Source: Planococcus maritimus
Lineage (GTDB): Bacteria > Bacillota > Bacilli > Bacillales_A > Planococcaceae
Length of the DNA stretch: 64,000 nucleotides
NCBI RefSeq assembly: GCF_001687625.2
Contig: NZ_CP016538.2
Coordinates: forward strand, 1,456,501-1,520,500
Direction: 5' to 3'
A program made the translations under genes and the position numbers. The stretch's first letter is position 1. Each line of letters starts with the position of its first letter. Of this stretch, positions 1 through 10,555 are shown piece by piece. The notes beneath the pieces were generated by a model, which was not told where the DNA came from, did no database searches, and was given only the letters and a program-made list of their open reading frames with translations.

Positions 1-627
1 GGGCGAGGCATCTCCAATATCGACCTTTTTATCTTGAGCCATCCGGATGCAGATCATGCTGAAGGAGCAGACGAGGTGTTTGAAGAATTGGCTGTAGAAC
101 ATTTGCATATTACGCCTGGTTCCGAAGCAAACGCATTGATGCTAGAACTTGCACCTGCCGCTACCGAGGCCCGTGTGGAACTGCCGAAGAGTGGTTCGTA
201 TTGGGAGGTGGGTGAAACGCAATTCACTTATTTATCGCCGGAAGATGATCGTTATGAAGGCAATGATGATTCACTGGTGTTGCTGATGGAGCATCAGGGG
301 CAAGGGTTTGTCTTTACGGGAGATCTTGAAGCTGAAGGAGAAGCTGGTGTGGTTGAACGGTACGGAGACAAATTAGCAGATGCCGCGGTCTTGAAAGTCG
401 GGCATCATGGCAGCAAAACCTCAAGCTCGCGGCTTTTTTTGGAAGCCTTACGTCCCGAAATTTCGGTCGTTTCTGCGGGAATCGATAACCGTTATGGGCA
501 TCCAAGCCCCGAAGTAACTGAACGGTTTGATGAACTCGGCTTGCCGCTATGGTCTACGGCTGAACATGGCACCGTCCACATACTGGTCGAAGCTGGACGC
601 ATCTCTATTGACGGCAGCCGAAAATAA
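1..627 (+). CDS. comEC: ComEC/Rec2 DNA uptake channel, C-terminal part (5' end outside window)
   Basis: The reading frame is open from base 1, so this is the 3' end of a longer gene; 208 residues are visible. They form the metallo-beta-lactamase-like domain found at the C terminus of ComEC: the metal-site motif SHPDADH lies at visible residues 13-19, followed by FTGDLE and by VGHHGSKTSSS. In the family ComEC is the inner-membrane channel that passes single-stranded DNA into the cell during transformation, and the soluble domain is proposed to degrade the non-transported strand. The membrane channel part is not in the window. A hairpin terminator follows the stop directly. Position before yqzM and holA matches Bacillus subtilis. 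The comG operon about 56 kb away supplies the other half of the machinery. Confidence 0.9.
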   Translation, partial: GRGISNIDLFILSHPDADHAEGADEVFEELAVEHLHITPGSEANALMLELAPAATEARVELPKSGSYWEVGETQFTYLSPEDDRYEGNDDSLVLLMEHQGQGFVFTGDLEAEGEAGVVERYGDKLADAAVLKVGHHGSKTSSSRLFLEALRPEISVVSAGIDNRYGHPSPEVTERFDELGLPLWSTAEHGTVHILVEAGRISIDGSRK

Positions 628-660
628 AAAAAGCTCCGGCCTAGGCCGAAGCTTTTTTTA
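627..660 (+). terminator. Rho-independent terminator of comEC
   Basis: A GC-rich stem (AAGCTCCGGCC / GGCCGAAGCTT with one mismatch) is followed by a run of T. It lies between the convergent comEC and yqzM genes and may serve both. Confidence 0.8.
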
Positions 661-663
661 TAA

Positions 664-798
664 TCAGCGGGCTACGAATTGCACGACGCCAGCGATGATG
701 AAAATAAGTGCGAAGAAACCAAAGGAAACGACGAAGCCCATCCCTGCATCGATGGCATCGTTGCGTTTGGACTGAACGTTCTGTTCAAATTCATTCAT
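664..798 (-). CDS. yqzM: YqzM family small membrane protein
   Basis: A 44-residue ORF on the minus strand, beginning MNEFEQNVQSKRNDAIDAGM, with a good Shine-Dalgarno (AGGAGGGA) upstream of the ATG. Residues 1-16 are polar. About residues 20-43 form one hydrophobic membrane span containing VVSFGFF. Length, sequence and position between comEC and holA match B. subtilis YqzM, whose function is unknown. A TATAAT lies upstream on the minus strand (823-828), but its -35 is weak. It is too short for most ORF cut-offs. Confidence 0.85.
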   Translation of the reverse strand: MNEFEQNVQSKRNDAIDAGMGFVVSFGFFALIFIIAGVVQFVAR

Positions 799-976
799 TG
801 AAAATCCCTCCTAGTTGATTTTATTATAAGGGAACAAAAGCGAAAAATCCATATCGAACTCGACAATGTCCGGCAATTTTAGCCGACGTCACACAACTGT
901 CAAAAGCAGAGTTGTTCTGTAAGGCAGACCGCCGCGGAAAAATCCGGTATAGTTATCAGAAGAGGGAGTGAAACGT

Positions 977-2011
977 ATGATTACATCAATTTGGAAGTCA
1001 ATCCGCGCGGATAAAATCGATCCAGTTTACTTAATTGTCGGATCTGAGAGCTATTTCATCACCAAGACAATCGAATTGCTGAAAGCGCAAATGGCAGAGG
1101 CAGAGGAAACGGATGTCTCTAATTTCGATTTGGATGAAGTGCCGGTCGCTCATGTGCTGGAAGAAGCGGATACAATTCCATTTTTCAGTGACCGTAAGCT
1201 GATCATCGCGCGCAATGCTTCGTTTCTAAAAGCGGCGGAACGCGGAAAAGAAAAAATCAACCATGACCTCAAATCTTTGGAAGCGTGGCTTGAGAATCCT
1301 CCAACTACGAGTGTGACGGTTTTTGTTGCACCATATGAGAAATTGGACGAGCGCAAAAAAATCGTCAAGTTAATGAAGAAAAATGTTGTGCTGATTGAAG
1401 CGAAATCGTTGCAGCCTCATGAACTAGAAAGCTGGATTGCGCATGAAGCAAAATCTCACGGCAAACTGCTTGAGCGGCAAAGTGCCCAAAAACTTATCGA
1501 AATGGCAGGCACCAATTTGACTTTGCTCGCTTCGGAAATTGAGAAGATGTCCTTATACCTCGGCTCGGAACAAGAAGAAATTACCGAAACGCTGATCGAA
1601 GATATGACAGCACGTACCTTGGAACAAGATGCTTTTAAGATGCTGCAGGCGTATCTCGATGGAGATGTCGAAACGGCGCTCAGCGTCTATTATGACCTGC
1701 TGCGCCAAAAAGAAGAGCCGGTCGCGCTGGCTGCTTTGCTTTCGTCACAAATCCGTTTTATGGTACATGTCTATTATTTGCAAAAAAAAGGCTATCACGC
1801 ACAACAAATCTCCAAGCAACTGAAAGCACACCCTTATCGCGTTAAGCTATTGGTGGAAAGGCGTCGGCAGATATCCGAAACACGCTTGCTTCAAGTGCTT
1901 GGCGATTTAGCAGACATCGATCTGCAATTAAAAACCGTTTCAGGCAATCGGGAGCGGGTGCTTGAATTTTTCCTAATGAAACGCGCTGGGCATGCCAAAC
2001 AGTCGTCTTGA
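977..2011 (+). CDS. holA: DNA polymerase III subunit delta
   Basis: A 344-residue protein beginning MITSIWKSIRADKIDPVYLI. The delta subunit opens the sliding-clamp ring within the clamp loader, together with DnaX and HolB. The N-terminal segment with LIVGSESYFITKTIELLK corresponds to the AAA+-fold start of the family, and length is typical (about 340). The ATG at 977 is preferred over an in-frame GTG at 968 because the AGAGGGAG ribosome-binding site ends only about one base before the GTG but is well spaced from the ATG. It is flanked by comEC/yqzM and rpsT as in B. subtilis. Confidence 0.9.
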   Translation: MITSIWKSIRADKIDPVYLIVGSESYFITKTIELLKAQMAEAEETDVSNFDLDEVPVAHVLEEADTIPFFSDRKLIIARNASFLKAAERGKEKINHDLKSLEAWLENPPTTSVTVFVAPYEKLDERKKIVKLMKKNVVLIEAKSLQPHELESWIAHEAKSHGKLLERQSAQKLIEMAGTNLTLLASEIEKMSLYLGSEQEEITETLIEDMTARTLEQDAFKMLQAYLDGDVETALSVYYDLLRQKEEPVALAALLSSQIRFMVHVYYLQKKGYHAQQISKQLKAHPYRVKLLVERRRQISETRLLQVLGDLADIDLQLKTVSGNRERVLEFFLMKRAGHAKQSS

Positions 2012-2080
2012 ATGGTAGATACTTAAAGGAGGAACTGCGAAGCCAATCCAAAGGCAGCGTGGTTTCTTTTTTCACACAGA

Positions 2081-2112
2081 AAAAAGCCGGCCCTATATAG
2101 GACCGGCTTTTT
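2081..2112. terminator. Bidirectional terminator between holA and rpsT
   Basis: Stem AAAAGCCGG / CCGGCTTTT around a short AT-rich loop, with A-run and T-run on the two sides, sits between the convergent holA and rpsT genes. It can work in both directions. Confidence 0.8.
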
Positions 2113-2120
2113 GATGCGTT

Positions 2121-2369
2121 TTACGCTTTTTTCATGAGGCTTGATTTTCTACGGGCAGCAGTGTTTTTGTGGATCAAACCTTTAGAAGCTGCTTTCTCAA
2201 CTTGTTTGATTGCTGCTTTAAGGGAATCCCCTTTGTTTTCTTCATTATTAGCTACAGCGTTGTCAGCCTTTTTTACAGAAGAACGCATTGCAGTTTTAAC
2301 AGATGAGTTCTGAGCATTTTTCTTATCAGTCGTGCGAACACGTTTGATTGCAGATTTAATGTTTGGCAT
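2121..2369 (-). CDS. rpsT: 30S ribosomal protein S20
   Basis: An 82-residue basic protein beginning MPNIKSAIKRVRTTDKKNAQ, the universal start of S20, with the typical C-terminal helix IHKNTAARRKSSLMKK. S20 binds 16S rRNA in the 30S body. The start was placed at the ATG at 2369 rather than the in-frame GTG three codons upstream, because that GTG lies inside the Shine-Dalgarno AGGAGGTG. In B. subtilis the next genes towards lepA are gpr and spoIIP; here only 215 bp separate rpsT and lepA. Confidence 0.95.
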   Translation of the reverse strand: MPNIKSAIKRVRTTDKKNAQNSSVKTAMRSSVKKADNAVANNEENKGDSLKAAIKQVEKAASKGLIHKNTAARRKSSLMKKA

Positions 2370-2526
2370 ATCTTTCACCTCCTAGACAATTTGAGCGGCA
2401 GGTGCAAGCCCTAGCTCTTCAGTGTCTCTATACAACAAAAGTTATTTTATCAAATCGGCTGGCCGAATGCAATAGTTACGTGGAAAGAAGTTTTCCTTGA
2501 CACTGAAACCTTTATGCGGTCATTCA

Positions 2527-2555
2527 TTGCCGATTACCCGCCTGACTGCTATAAT
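2527..2555 (+). promoter_or_regulatory. Sigma-A promoter for lepA
   Basis: TTGCCG (2527-2532), a 17-bp spacer, and a perfect TATAAT (2550-2555), ending 29 bp before the lepA ATG. This places lepA under its own promoter, where B. subtilis has the gpr-spoIIP block upstream. Confidence 0.75.
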
Positions 2556-2584
2556 TCAAAGTAGTTTATATGGGAGTGAAGAAA

Positions 2585-4414
2585 ATGGACCAAGAACAGA
2601 GATTAGCGAGACAACAGAAAATCCGCAACTTTTCCATCATCGCGCACATCGACCACGGAAAGTCGACGCTGGCCGACCGCATTTTAGAAAGAACGAATGC
2701 ATTGACAGCACGCGAAATGAAATCCCAATTGCTCGATTCCATGGATTTGGAACGGGAGCGGGGAATCACTATCAAATTGAATGCCGTCCAGCTTAATTAT
2801 ACAGCAAAAGACGGAGAGACATACATTATGCACTTGATCGATACGCCAGGTCACGTCGATTTCACGTACGAAGTGTCACGCAGCCTTGCTGCATGTGAAG
2901 GCGCAGTCTTGGTTGTCGATGCGGCGCAGGGAATTGAAGCCCAAACTTTAGCCAATGTCTATTTGGCGCTCGACAATGATCTCGAGATTCTTCCGGTCAT
3001 CAATAAAATTGATTTGCCAGCAGCAGACCCTGAGCGCGTGCGCCAGGAAGTCGAAGATGTCATCGGCCTTGATGCATCTGAAGCAGTGCTTGCCTCTGCT
3101 AAAGCCGGGATTGGCATCGAAGAGATTTTGGAGCAAGTCGTAGAAAAAGTTCCAGCGCCACAAGGAGATCCATCGGCACCACTAAAAGCAATGATTTTTG
3201 ATTCCTTGTACGACCCATATCGAGGCGTTGTCGCTTATATCCGTATCATGGAAGGTACCGTAAAGCCAGGCGACAAAATAAAGATGATGGCGAGCGGCAA
3301 AGAGTTTGACGTTGTCGAAGCAGGAGTATTCACGCCTAAAGTAACATTGCGTGACGAATTGACCGTTGGCGATGTTGGCTTCTTGACCGCTTCCATTAAA
3401 AACGTTGCAGATTCCCGCGTTGGAGATACCATCACGCTTGCCAATAATCCGGCAGAAGAAGCGCTGCCTGGTTACCGCCGATTAAATCCGATGGTTTACT
3501 GCGGCATGTACCCGATCGATACATCCAAATACAATGATTTGCGCGATGCACTCGAAAAATTGGAACTCAATGATGCAGCTTTGCAATTTGAGCCTGAATC
3601 CTCACAAGCGCTTGGTTTTGGCTACCGCTGTGGTTTCCTTGGCCTGTTGCACATGGAGATTATCCAAGAACGCATCGAGCGTGAGTTCAATATTGATTTG
3701 ATCACCACAGCTCCGAGTGTTATCTATCACGTCCACATGACGGATGGGGAAGTACTGAATATCGATAACCCGGCGATGATGCCGGATCCGCAAAAAATCG
3801 AATACGTGGAAGAGCCATACGTCAAAGCGACTGTTATGGTGCCGAATGATTTCGTTGGCGCCGTCATGGAAATCTGTCAGCAAAAACGCGGCAATTTCTT
3901 GACCATGGATTACCTCGATAACTCTCGCGTCAGCATTATTTATGAATTGCCGCTCGCTGAGATCGTTTATGATTTCTTTGACCAATTGAAATCGGGCACA
4001 AAAGGCTATGCCTCGTTCGATTATGAATTGATTGGTTATAAAGATTCGAAATTAGTGAAGATGGACATTCTGTTAAACGCAGAAAAAGTCGATGCCTTGA
4101 GCTTTATCGTTCATAGAGATTTTGCTTACGAACGCGGCAAGATCATTGTCGACAAATTGAAGACTTTGATTCCTCGCCAGCAGTTCGAAGTTCCAATTCA
4201 AGCGGCCATTGGCCAAAAGATTGTGGCTCGCCAGACCATTAGCGCCATCCGGAAGAACGTTCTCGCAAAATGTTATGGCGGAGATATCTCCCGGAAACGT
4301 AAGCTATTGGACAAGCAGAAAGAAGGGAAAAAGCGGATGAAGCAAGTCGGCTCCGTAGAAGTCCCGCAAGAAGCATTTATGGCTGTTCTCAAAATGGATG
4401 ACCAATCCAAATAA
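2585..4414 (+). CDS. lepA: Elongation factor 4 (LepA), ribosome back-translocase GTPase
   Basis: A 609-residue translational GTPase, the usual LepA length. The P-loop AHIDHGKST is at residues 20-28, followed by the switch RERGIT, DTPGH, and NKIDLP. The C-terminal [27 protein letters not shown] segment is specific to LepA. It acts on ribosomes, remobilising stalled complexes. The ATG at 2585 is chosen over the ATG at 2570 because GGGAGTG (2572-2578) is a correctly placed Shine-Dalgarno only for 2585, and the protein then begins like other LepA ([16 protein letters not shown]). Confidence 0.96.
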   Translation: MDQEQRLARQQKIRNFSIIAHIDHGKSTLADRILERTNALTAREMKSQLLDSMDLERERGITIKLNAVQLNYTAKDGETYIMHLIDTPGHVDFTYEVSRSLAACEGAVLVVDAAQGIEAQTLANVYLALDNDLEILPVINKIDLPAADPERVRQEVEDVIGLDASEAVLASAKAGIGIEEILEQVVEKVPAPQGDPSAPLKAMIFDSLYDPYRGVVAYIRIMEGTVKPGDKIKMMASGKEFDVVEAGVFTPKVTLRDELTVGDVGFLTASIKNVADSRVGDTITLANNPAEEALPGYRRLNPMVYCGMYPIDTSKYNDLRDALEKLELNDAALQFEPESSQALGFGYRCGFLGLLHMEIIQERIEREFNIDLITTAPSVIYHVHMTDGEVLNIDNPAMMPDPQKIEYVEEPYVKATVMVPNDFVGAVMEICQQKRGNFLTMDYLDNSRVSIIYELPLAEIVYDFFDQLKSGTKGYASFDYELIGYKDSKLVKMDILLNAEKVDALSFIVHRDFAYERGKIIVDKLKTLIPRQQFEVPIQAAIGQKIVARQTISAIRKNVLAKCYGGDISRKRKLLDKQKEGKKRMKQVGSVEVPQEAFMAVLKMDDQSK

Positions 4415-4417
4415 ACG

Positions 4418-4452
4418 AAAAAAAGGAGGCGGTTTTTCTGCCTCCTTTTCCT
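4418..4452 (+). terminator. Terminator after lepA
   Basis: Stem AAAAGGAGGC / GCCTCCTTTT with loop GGTTTTTCT lies in the 57-bp gap before hemW. It may only attenuate, since hemW has no obvious promoter of its own. Confidence 0.75.
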
Positions 4453-4471
4453 ATTAGAAAGAAGGATTTTT

Positions 4472-5611
4472 ATGGTAAAAGGCATGTATATCCATATCCC
4501 ATTCTGCCACCAGATTTGTTTTTACTGCGATTTCAATAAAGTATTTTTCAAAGACCAGCCGGTGGACGCTTATATCGAATCAATCGGCAAGGAATTGGCG
4601 CTGTGGAAGAAAGAAGGCGCACTGGACCATCCACTTGAGACGGTTTTTCTCGGCGGAGGGACACCAACTGCCTTGACGCCTGAGCAGCTAGAGCGCTTGC
4701 TTGAGTTGATCCATCAGTATGTTCCGATGATGAAAAATGTGGAATGGAGTTCAGAAGCGAATCCTGATGAACTGACGCGCGAAAAAATGGAAGTGCTCTA
4801 TAAAGGTGGCGTCAACCGCCTCAGCATGGGCGTCCAGACCTTCGACCAGGATTTATTGAAACGCCTTGGCCGCACCCATGCCAATGATGATGTGCTGCGC
4901 GCGGTTGAAACTGCACGAGAAGTCGGATTCTCGAATATCAGCTTCGATTTGATGTATGGATTGCCAGGTCAAACGATGGCGCAATGGGACGAAACGCTTG
5001 AACGCGCATTTGCATTTGGCATGCCCCATTTTTCTGCCTATTCCTTGATCATTGAACCGAAAACGGTGTTTTATAATCTGATGGTTAAAGGCAAGCTCAA
5101 CACGGTGACGGAAGATTTAGAGGGCGATATGTACGAGCGCCTCATGGACGAAATGAAAAAGCATGGCTTGCATCAATACGAGATTTCTAATTTTGCCAAG
5201 CCTGGCCATGAATCCCGCCATAATCTATTGTATTGGGATAATGAAGAATACATCGGCGTCGGCGCCGGTGCGCATGGCTATGTGAATGGTATCCGCTATT
5301 CCAATCACGGCCCGCTGAAAAAATACATGGAGCCGCTAGAAGCCGGAGAACGCCCTGTGCTCGATGCGACGACAGTGACTGTTAAAGCACAAATGGAAGA
5401 AGAAATGTTCCTAGGGCTGCGCAAGACGGCAGGAGTAGAGCTCGCCCGATTTGAAGAAAAGTTTGGCGCTGCGTTAGAGCAAGTGTACGGAGAGATTTTG
5501 CAAAATGAACAAGCGAAAGGCAATTTGGTAGTCGAACAAGGCCGAGTCAAGTTGACTCACAAAGGTCGATTTGTTGGTAATGAAGTTTTTGAGCAATTTT
5601 TGCTTTCATAG
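4472..5611 (+). CDS. hemW: Radical SAM heme chaperone HemW (formerly 'oxygen-independent coproporphyrinogen oxidase')
   Basis: A 379-residue radical SAM protein. The 4Fe-4S/SAM motif is CHQICFYC (C12, C16, C19). Phe, not Cys, follows two residues later (CDF), which distinguishes HemW from true HemN with its CxxxCxxCxC. GGGTPTAL and GVQTFDQDLLKRLGRTH are family motifs for SAM and substrate binding. HemW is thought to insert heme into respiratory enzymes rather than to oxidise coproporphyrinogen. It lies just upstream of hrcA, as in B. subtilis (old name hemN/yqeR). Confidence 0.9.
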   Translation: MVKGMYIHIPFCHQICFYCDFNKVFFKDQPVDAYIESIGKELALWKKEGALDHPLETVFLGGGTPTALTPEQLERLLELIHQYVPMMKNVEWSSEANPDELTREKMEVLYKGGVNRLSMGVQTFDQDLLKRLGRTHANDDVLRAVETAREVGFSNISFDLMYGLPGQTMAQWDETLERAFAFGMPHFSAYSLIIEPKTVFYNLMVKGKLNTVTEDLEGDMYERLMDEMKKHGLHQYEISNFAKPGHESRHNLLYWDNEEYIGVGAGAHGYVNGIRYSNHGPLKKYMEPLEAGERPVLDATTVTVKAQMEEEMFLGLRKTAGVELARFEEKFGAALEQVYGEILQNEQAKGNLVVEQGRVKLTHKGRFVGNEVFEQFLLS

Positions 5612-5622
5612 ATGCTCATCCG

Positions 5623-5651
5623 TTGACAAGTAAAAAAAGTTTTGGTAATTT
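5623..5651 (+). promoter_or_regulatory. Sigma-A promoter of the hrcA-grpE-dnaK-dnaJ operon
   Basis: A perfect TTGACA (5623-5628), 17-bp spacer, and TAATTT (5646-5651). Transcription would begin just upstream of or within the CIRCE operator. Confidence 0.75.
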
Positions 5652-5661
5652 TAGTGTAGTC

Positions 5662-5688
5662 TTAGCACTCGAACCAATAGAGTGCTAA
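5662..5688 (+). promoter_or_regulatory. CIRCE operator for HrcA
   Basis: TTAGCACTC, nine spacer bases, then GAGTGCTAA: a perfect match to the consensus CIRCE inverted repeat. It sits between the promoter and the hrcA start codon. HrcA, encoded immediately downstream, is the repressor known to bind this element, so the operon is autoregulated and heat-inducible. Confidence 0.97.
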
Positions 5689-5702
5689 CAGAGGTGATGA
5701 TC

Positions 5703-6734
5703 ATGTTAACAGAACGGCAGCTGCTCATTTTGAAAGTGACAGTCGATGATTATATCCAATCAGCGCAGCCGGTAGGATCGAACCAATTAGCTAAAAAGCC
5801 AGGGATCACTTCCAGTTCGGCAACCATTCGCAATGAATTGGCTGAACTCGAAGGCCAAGGCTACCTCGAAAAGACTCACACATCCTCAGGCCGGATTCCG
5901 TCTCAAAAAGGATACCGCTATTATGTGGACCATTTGCTGACGCCGAATCCAGTGCCGCAACAGGACATTGTCCAGCTTCGTTCGGTTTTTGAGGAAAAAG
6001 TGAACGAAACCGAGGAAATCATCAAACGTTCGGCTGGTATCCTGTCTGAATTGACAAATTATACGTCGATTCTGTTAGGGCCGGATATTCGAAGGCATAT
6101 CGTCAAGAAATTGTCGATCGTTCCTTTGTCTCCAGGAATGGCTGTGGCAATTATTGTCACCGATTCGGGCCACGTGGAAAATCGGGTATTTTCCATCCCT
6201 TTGGATATGGACCCATCCGATATCGAAAAGATGGTCAATATCTTGAACGAGCGGCTCATTGGCGTCTCGCTTCATGATTTGCATAGACGCCTCGAGCAGG
6301 AAACGCTGGCACTCTTGCGACAGCATATCGAGCGCTACGGAGAATTGTTCCGGACGTTCAAGCAAGCTTTACTGCTTCCACGCTCGGATAATGTGTATTA
6401 TGGCGGTAAGCTGAATATTTTGAAGCAGCCGGATTTCCATGATATCCAAAAAATCCGGGAGCTAATGGACGTAATGGAAGAAGGAAAGCACATTCCTGAA
6501 ATCCTGCCGATCGGTGCACAAGGTCTTCAAATTCGCATCGGTTCCGAAAACGCGCTGGCCGCCATGGAAGATTGCTCGGTCATCACGGTATCTTATGATA
6601 TCGGAGACGAGCAAACAGGCTCTATCGCGATCGTTGGACCGAAAAGAATGGATTACCGCCGAATCGTCTCTCTGCTGGATTATGTCAGCAGCGATTTATC
6701 GAAAGAGCTGACACGGCTGTTTCAAGGAAAGTGA
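5703..6734 (+). CDS. hrcA: Heat-inducible transcription repressor HrcA
   Basis: A 343-residue repressor, the same length as B. subtilis HrcA. The N-terminal winged helix (residues about 1-75, MLTERQLLILKVTVDDYIQ through SSGRIPSQKGYRYYV) binds CIRCE; the rest is the GAF-like and dimerisation region. The ATG at 5703 with Shine-Dalgarno GAGGTGAT is chosen; an in-frame GTG at 5682 lies inside the CIRCE repeat. First gene of the hrcA-grpE-dnaK-dnaJ operon. GroE titrates HrcA activity in the known model. Confidence 0.96.
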   Translation: MLTERQLLILKVTVDDYIQSAQPVGSNQLAKKPGITSSSATIRNELAELEGQGYLEKTHTSSGRIPSQKGYRYYVDHLLTPNPVPQQDIVQLRSVFEEKVNETEEIIKRSAGILSELTNYTSILLGPDIRRHIVKKLSIVPLSPGMAVAIIVTDSGHVENRVFSIPLDMDPSDIEKMVNILNERLIGVSLHDLHRRLEQETLALLRQHIERYGELFRTFKQALLLPRSDNVYYGGKLNILKQPDFHDIQKIRELMDVMEEGKHIPEILPIGAQGLQIRIGSENALAAMEDCSVITVSYDIGDEQTGSIAIVGPKRMDYRRIVSLLDYVSSDLSKELTRLFQGK

Positions 6735-6753
6735 ACCAAAGGAGGCATATATT

Positions 6754-7356
6754 TTGTCGAATGAAAAAGAAACAATCAAACAACAAGACCTAGAGCAGGA
6801 CGCTGCCCAGCAAGAAAAGCAGGATGCTGTAGACCAAACAGCTGAAACCGTTGATGCGGAGCCGGCAACTGCCGAATCGGCTGATCAAGCACAAGCAGAT
6901 GAGCCGGTAGATGAGAAAGCTGAACTTCAAGCCCAGCTTGAAGAAGAGCAGAACAAATACTTGCGTTTGCTTGCGGATTATGACAATTTCAAGCGTCGCG
7001 CGAAAAAAGATCAGGAACTGGCAAAACAATTCCGTTCCCAATCATTACTGACAGATCTTCTGCCAGTGTTGGATAATTTCGACCGCGCTCTTGCTGTCGA
7101 AGCGAAAAGCGAAGAATCCGCTTCTCTTTTGAAAGGCCTTGAAATGGTCAAGAAATCCTTGGCTGACGCTGTGACGTCGGAAGGCTTAGAAGAGATTAAA
7201 GCGGTTGGCGAACCATTCGACCCTCATTTCCATCAAGCAGTCATGCAGGAAAGCGATGCAGACAGCGAGCCAGGAACAGTGTTACAAGAGCTTCAAAAGG
7301 GGTATACCTTGAATGGCAGAGTGCTTCGCCCGGCTATGGTAAAAGTGAACGAATAA
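6754..7356 (+). CDS. grpE: Nucleotide exchange factor GrpE
   Basis: A 200-residue protein with a long acidic, Gln/Glu/Ala-rich disordered N-terminus (about residues 1-55), a coiled-coil dimerisation helix, and the C-terminal beta domain ending VLRPAMVKVNE. YDNFKRR and LPVLDNFDRAL are conserved. It releases ADP from DnaK. The start is a TTG with a strong AAGGAGG seven bases upstream. Lies 19 bp after hrcA and 39 bp before dnaK in the same operon. Confidence 0.95.
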   Translation: MSNEKETIKQQDLEQDAAQQEKQDAVDQTAETVDAEPATAESADQAQADEPVDEKAELQAQLEEEQNKYLRLLADYDNFKRRAKKDQELAKQFRSQSLLTDLLPVLDNFDRALAVEAKSEESASLLKGLEMVKKSLADAVTSEGLEEIKAVGEPFDPHFHQAVMQESDADSEPGTVLQELQKGYTLNGRVLRPAMVKVNE

Positions 7357-7395
7357 CTGAAACTCAACAATCTACTGTTAATGGAGGAATTTTAA

Positions 7396-9225
<1,830 letters not shown>

Positions 9226-9238
9226 GATATGCAAGGCC

Positions 9239-9276
9239 GAAAAAGTCAAAGCAAAGCAACTGCTTTGGCTTTTTCA
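9239..9276 (+). terminator. Weak terminator or attenuator between dnaK and dnaJ
   Basis: AAAAAGTCAAAGCA and TGCTTTGGCTTTTT form a stem with a T-rich tail. Together with the promoter just downstream it would lower dnaJ relative to dnaK and allow dnaJ to be expressed separately. Confidence 0.65.
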
Positions 9277-9282
9277 ATGTCT

Positions 9283-9311
9283 TTGCAAGCGCAATTTAAA
9301 CCGTGTACAAT
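9283..9311 (+). promoter_or_regulatory. Internal sigma-A promoter for dnaJ
   Basis: TTGCAA (9283-9288), 17-bp spacer, TACAAT (9306-9311), about 30 bp before the dnaJ start and after the dnaK hairpin. Confidence 0.65.
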
Positions 9312-9341
9312 TACAGTTGACTGCAAGAGGGAGAGTGACCT

Positions 9342-10463
9342 ATGAATAAGCGAGACTATTACGAAGTCCTTGGTGTTTCTAAGGATGCTTCAAAAGAGGA
9401 AATTAAGAAAGCGTATCGAAAGCTTTCCAAACAATATCACCCGGACATTAACAAAGAAGCGAATGCATCGGAGAAGTTTCAAGAAGTCAAGGAAGCTTAT
9501 GAAGTACTGAGCGACGAGCAAAAACGTTCCCAATATGACCAATTCGGCCACCAAGATCCAAACCAAGGCTTTGGCGGTGGAGGATTCGGCGGAGCAGAAG
9601 GCTTTGGCTTCGACGATATTTTCAGCACGTTCTTCGGTGGTGGCACACGTCGCCGCGATCCGAATGCCCCGAGAAAAGGCGATGACTTGCAATATTCCAT
9701 GACCATCGATTTCTTGGATGCCGTATTCGGCCAAGAAACAGAAATCGAAATTCCAAAAGATGAAACCTGTGAAACTTGCGACGGTTCCGGAGCGAAGCCT
9801 GGAACGAGCAAGAAAACTTGCCCATATTGTGAAGGCGCTGGCCAATTGAACGTGGCGCAAGATACGCCGTTCGGACGTATGGTCAACCGCAGAGCATGCC
9901 ATCATTGTGAAGGCACTGGGCAGATCATTGAAGAGAAATGCACCACTTGCCGCGGTGCAGGAAAAGTAAGAAAACTGAAGAAAATCAAAGTGACAGTTCC
10001 AGCTGGCGTCGATGATGGGCAGCAGTTGCGCGTGTCAGGCCAAGGTGGACCCGGCATCAACGGCGGTCCTGCAGGAGATCTTTACGTATTGTTCCGCGTC
10101 AAGCCTCACGCGCAATTCGAGCGTGACGGAGACGACATTCATTTGGAACTGCCAATTACGTATCCACAAGCGGCGCTAGGCGATGAAATTGAAGTGCCGA
10201 CGATTTCCGGAAAAGTGAAACTGAAGATCCCGGCAGGAACGCAAAACGGCGCACGTTTCCGCTTGCGTGGAAAAGGTGTTCAAAATGTTCATGGCTACGG
10301 TGTTGGCGATCAGCACATCACCATCAAAGTGAAAGTGCCATCAAAATTGAGCGAAAAACAACGCCAATTGCTGCGTGAGTTTGCGGAAGTTTCTGGAGAT
10401 ATCCCAGAAGAGCAAAGCAGTTCATTGTTTGACAAGATCAAAAGAACCATCAAAGGTGATTAA
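9342..10463 (+). CDS. dnaJ: Chaperone protein DnaJ (Hsp40)
   Basis: A 373-residue class I J-protein. The J domain has HPD at residues 33-35. A Gly/Phe-rich linker follows ([14 protein letters not shown]). Next are four zinc-binding CxxCxGxG repeats ([32 protein letters not shown]), then the C-terminal substrate domain. It delivers clients to DnaK and stimulates its ATPase. Start ATG with GAGGGAGAG upstream. Last gene of the chaperone operon, followed by a strong hairpin. Confidence 0.98.
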   Translation: MNKRDYYEVLGVSKDASKEEIKKAYRKLSKQYHPDINKEANASEKFQEVKEAYEVLSDEQKRSQYDQFGHQDPNQGFGGGGFGGAEGFGFDDIFSTFFGGGTRRRDPNAPRKGDDLQYSMTIDFLDAVFGQETEIEIPKDETCETCDGSGAKPGTSKKTCPYCEGAGQLNVAQDTPFGRMVNRRACHHCEGTGQIIEEKCTTCRGAGKVRKLKKIKVTVPAGVDDGQQLRVSGQGGPGINGGPAGDLYVLFRVKPHAQFERDGDDIHLELPITYPQAALGDEIEVPTISGKVKLKIPAGTQNGARFRLRGKGVQNVHGYGVGDQHITIKVKVPSKLSEKQRQLLREFAEVSGDIPEEQSSSLFDKIKRTIKGD

Positions 10464-10488
10464 AAGGCAAACAGCCTTGGACAAATGG

Positions 10489-10516
10489 AAAACTCCCGTG
10501 CACTAGGGAGTTTTCT
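10489..10516 (+). terminator. Terminator after dnaJ
   Basis: Stem AAAACTCCC / GGGAGTTTT with loop GTGCACTA, followed by T-rich sequence. Confidence 0.85.
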
Positions 10517-10555
10517 GTCTGTTACATACTTGTTCAATAAAGGAGCTGGTCGTAA

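Noticed and set aside
9390-9905. 171-residue frame opposite dnaJ
   Set aside because: It lies wholly antisense to an intact dnaJ, has no ribosome-binding site and no family-like composition.
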